NCBI GenBank assembly: GCA_024277955.1
Contig: JAJRUE010000150.1
Coordinates: 1 to 15,225, forward strand
From: Alphaproteobacteria bacterium
GTDB taxonomy: Bacteria; Pseudomonadota; Alphaproteobacteria; Rhodobacterales; Rhodobacteraceae
Reading direction: 5' to 3'
Length of the DNA stretch: 15,225 bases
The notes below the pieces were generated by a model, which was not told the origin of the DNA, did no database searches, and saw only the letters and a program-made list of their open reading frames with translations. A program made the position numbers and the translations under genes. This document shows, piece after piece, positions 14,748 to 15,225 of this stretch. Each line of letters opens with the position of its first letter. The stretch's first letter is position 1.

Positions 14748-14763
14748 TTAACTAAATGTTTAG
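14748..14763 (+). promoter_or_regulatory. CtrA-like binding site upstream of radC
   Basis: TTAAC, 5 nt, then GTTTAG closely follows the TTAAC-N5-GTTAAC form of the CtrA box (TTAA-N7-TTAA), with two mismatches in the second half. It sits in the 54-bp dnaJ-radC gap, the most AT-rich short stretch nearby. It also contains the perfect palindrome CTAAATGTTTAG (14752-14763). CtrA is the cell-cycle and motility regulator of alphaproteobacteria and controls DNA-uptake and recombination genes in several Rhodobacterales. The assignment is by pattern only. Confidence 0.4.
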
Positions 14764-14785
14764 CCTGTCGCGCGAGCGTCGGGCC

Positions 14786-15225
14786 ATGACAGTCCCAACC
14801 CAGACTCACTTTTCCGACGTTGCGCCCTCGGCGTTCGATGCCACCCCGGCATCGCCCGTTTCGGGCGACCGCTTGCCATCCTACATCCGCGATCACCGGG
14901 TGCGGCTGCGCGACCGGTTCATGCGGGGCGGCGCCGCGGCCTTGCCGGACTATGAAATGCTCGAACTGGTGCTGTTCCGGGCCATTCCCCGGCGCGACGT
15001 GAAACCGCTAGCCCGCGCGATGCTGGAACGTTTTGGCGACTTCAACGGGGTGGTTTCCGCACCGCCCGCGCAGTTGCGCGCCCTGCCGGGGGTCGGCGAC
15101 AGCGTGGTCGTGGAACTCAAGATCGTCGAAGCCGCAGCGCATCGCCTGGCCCGGTCGCGGATCATGCAGCGGCATGTGATTTCCAACTGGGACGCCATCG
15201 TGGACTATTGCCATACGACCATGGC
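14786..15225 (+). CDS. radC: RadC-family (UPF0758) protein, N-terminal part
   Basis: The frame is open to the right edge and 146 residues are visible. YIRDHRVRLRDRFMRGG and ALPDYEMLELVLFRAIPRRDVKPLARAMLERFGDF are typical of the RadC N-terminal region, followed by a helix-hairpin-helix-like segment, LRALPGVGDSVVVELKI (97-113), and the linker VISNWDAIVDYCHTTM. The JAB1/MPN-like metalloprotease-fold domain with its HxH...D site lies beyond the window. The biochemical role of RadC is not firmly established, and a link to DNA repair is historical. The ATG at 14786 is chosen. An in-frame ATG at 14756, directly after a stop codon, would add ten residues, but it lies inside the CtrA-like repeat and neither start has a strong ribosome-binding site. 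Confidence 0.9.
   Translation, partial: MTVPTQTHFSDVAPSAFDATPASPVSGDRLPSYIRDHRVRLRDRFMRGGAAALPDYEMLELVLFRAIPRRDVKPLARAMLERFGDFNGVVSAPPAQLRALPGVGDSVVVELKIVEAAAHRLARSRIMQRHVISNWDAIVDYCHTTM

Noticed and set aside
13640..14896. A 418-codon minus-strand frame opposite dnaJ and the start of radC
   Set aside because: It crosses two well-supported plus-strand genes and the gap between them, with no recognisable domain.

Overview
The window is GC-rich, densely coded DNA that looks like a chromosomal segment of an alphaproteobacterium, most likely a member of the Rhodobacteraceae (Roseobacter-type). The reasons are the dnaK-dnaJ-radC order, an RpoH-type promoter of the alphaproteobacterial kind in front of dnaK, and the protein style of PtsN, RadC and the DUF5928-type glycosyltransferase. 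No tRNA, rRNA, CRISPR array, insertion sequence or phage gene was seen.

Layout. (1) 1-174: the 3' end of ptsN (+). (2) 178-10408: nine genes, all on the minus strand and tightly packed. Read in their direction of transcription they are cysQ, a kdsB-like CMP-sugar synthetase gene, a GT2 glycosyltransferase, a short gap, then galU, galE, a GT4 glycosyltransferase, a second GT2-like glycosyltransferase, a GT14 glycosyltransferase with a C-terminal DUF5928-like half, and a two-domain sulfotransferase. Four junctions overlap, three of them by the 4 bp ATGA/GTGA type, so translational coupling is likely. (3) 10409-10561: a divergent promoter region. (4) 10562-11383: an ABC-2 permease of the capsule/O-antigen exporter type (+). 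(5) 11384-14731: the dnaK-dnaJ heat-shock pair (+), with an RpoH-like promoter, a hairpin leader and an intrinsic-terminator-like hairpin between the two genes. (6) 14786-15225: the 5' part of radC (+), preceded by a CtrA-like inverted repeat.

How the genes fit together. GalU and GalE supply UDP-glucose and UDP-galactose. The KdsB-like enzyme makes a CMP-activated acid sugar, probably CMP-Kdo. Four glycosyltransferases build a glycan, the permease could export it, and the sulfotransferase could sulfate it. CysQ would remove the PAP left by sulfotransfer. The most interesting reading is therefore a surface-glycan locus, possibly for a sulfated polysaccharide, lying between housekeeping genes. 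The product and the sulfation step are inferred from gene content, not shown. Non-ATG starts are common here: GTG for galE and the first GT2, TTG for cysQ and the second GT2.
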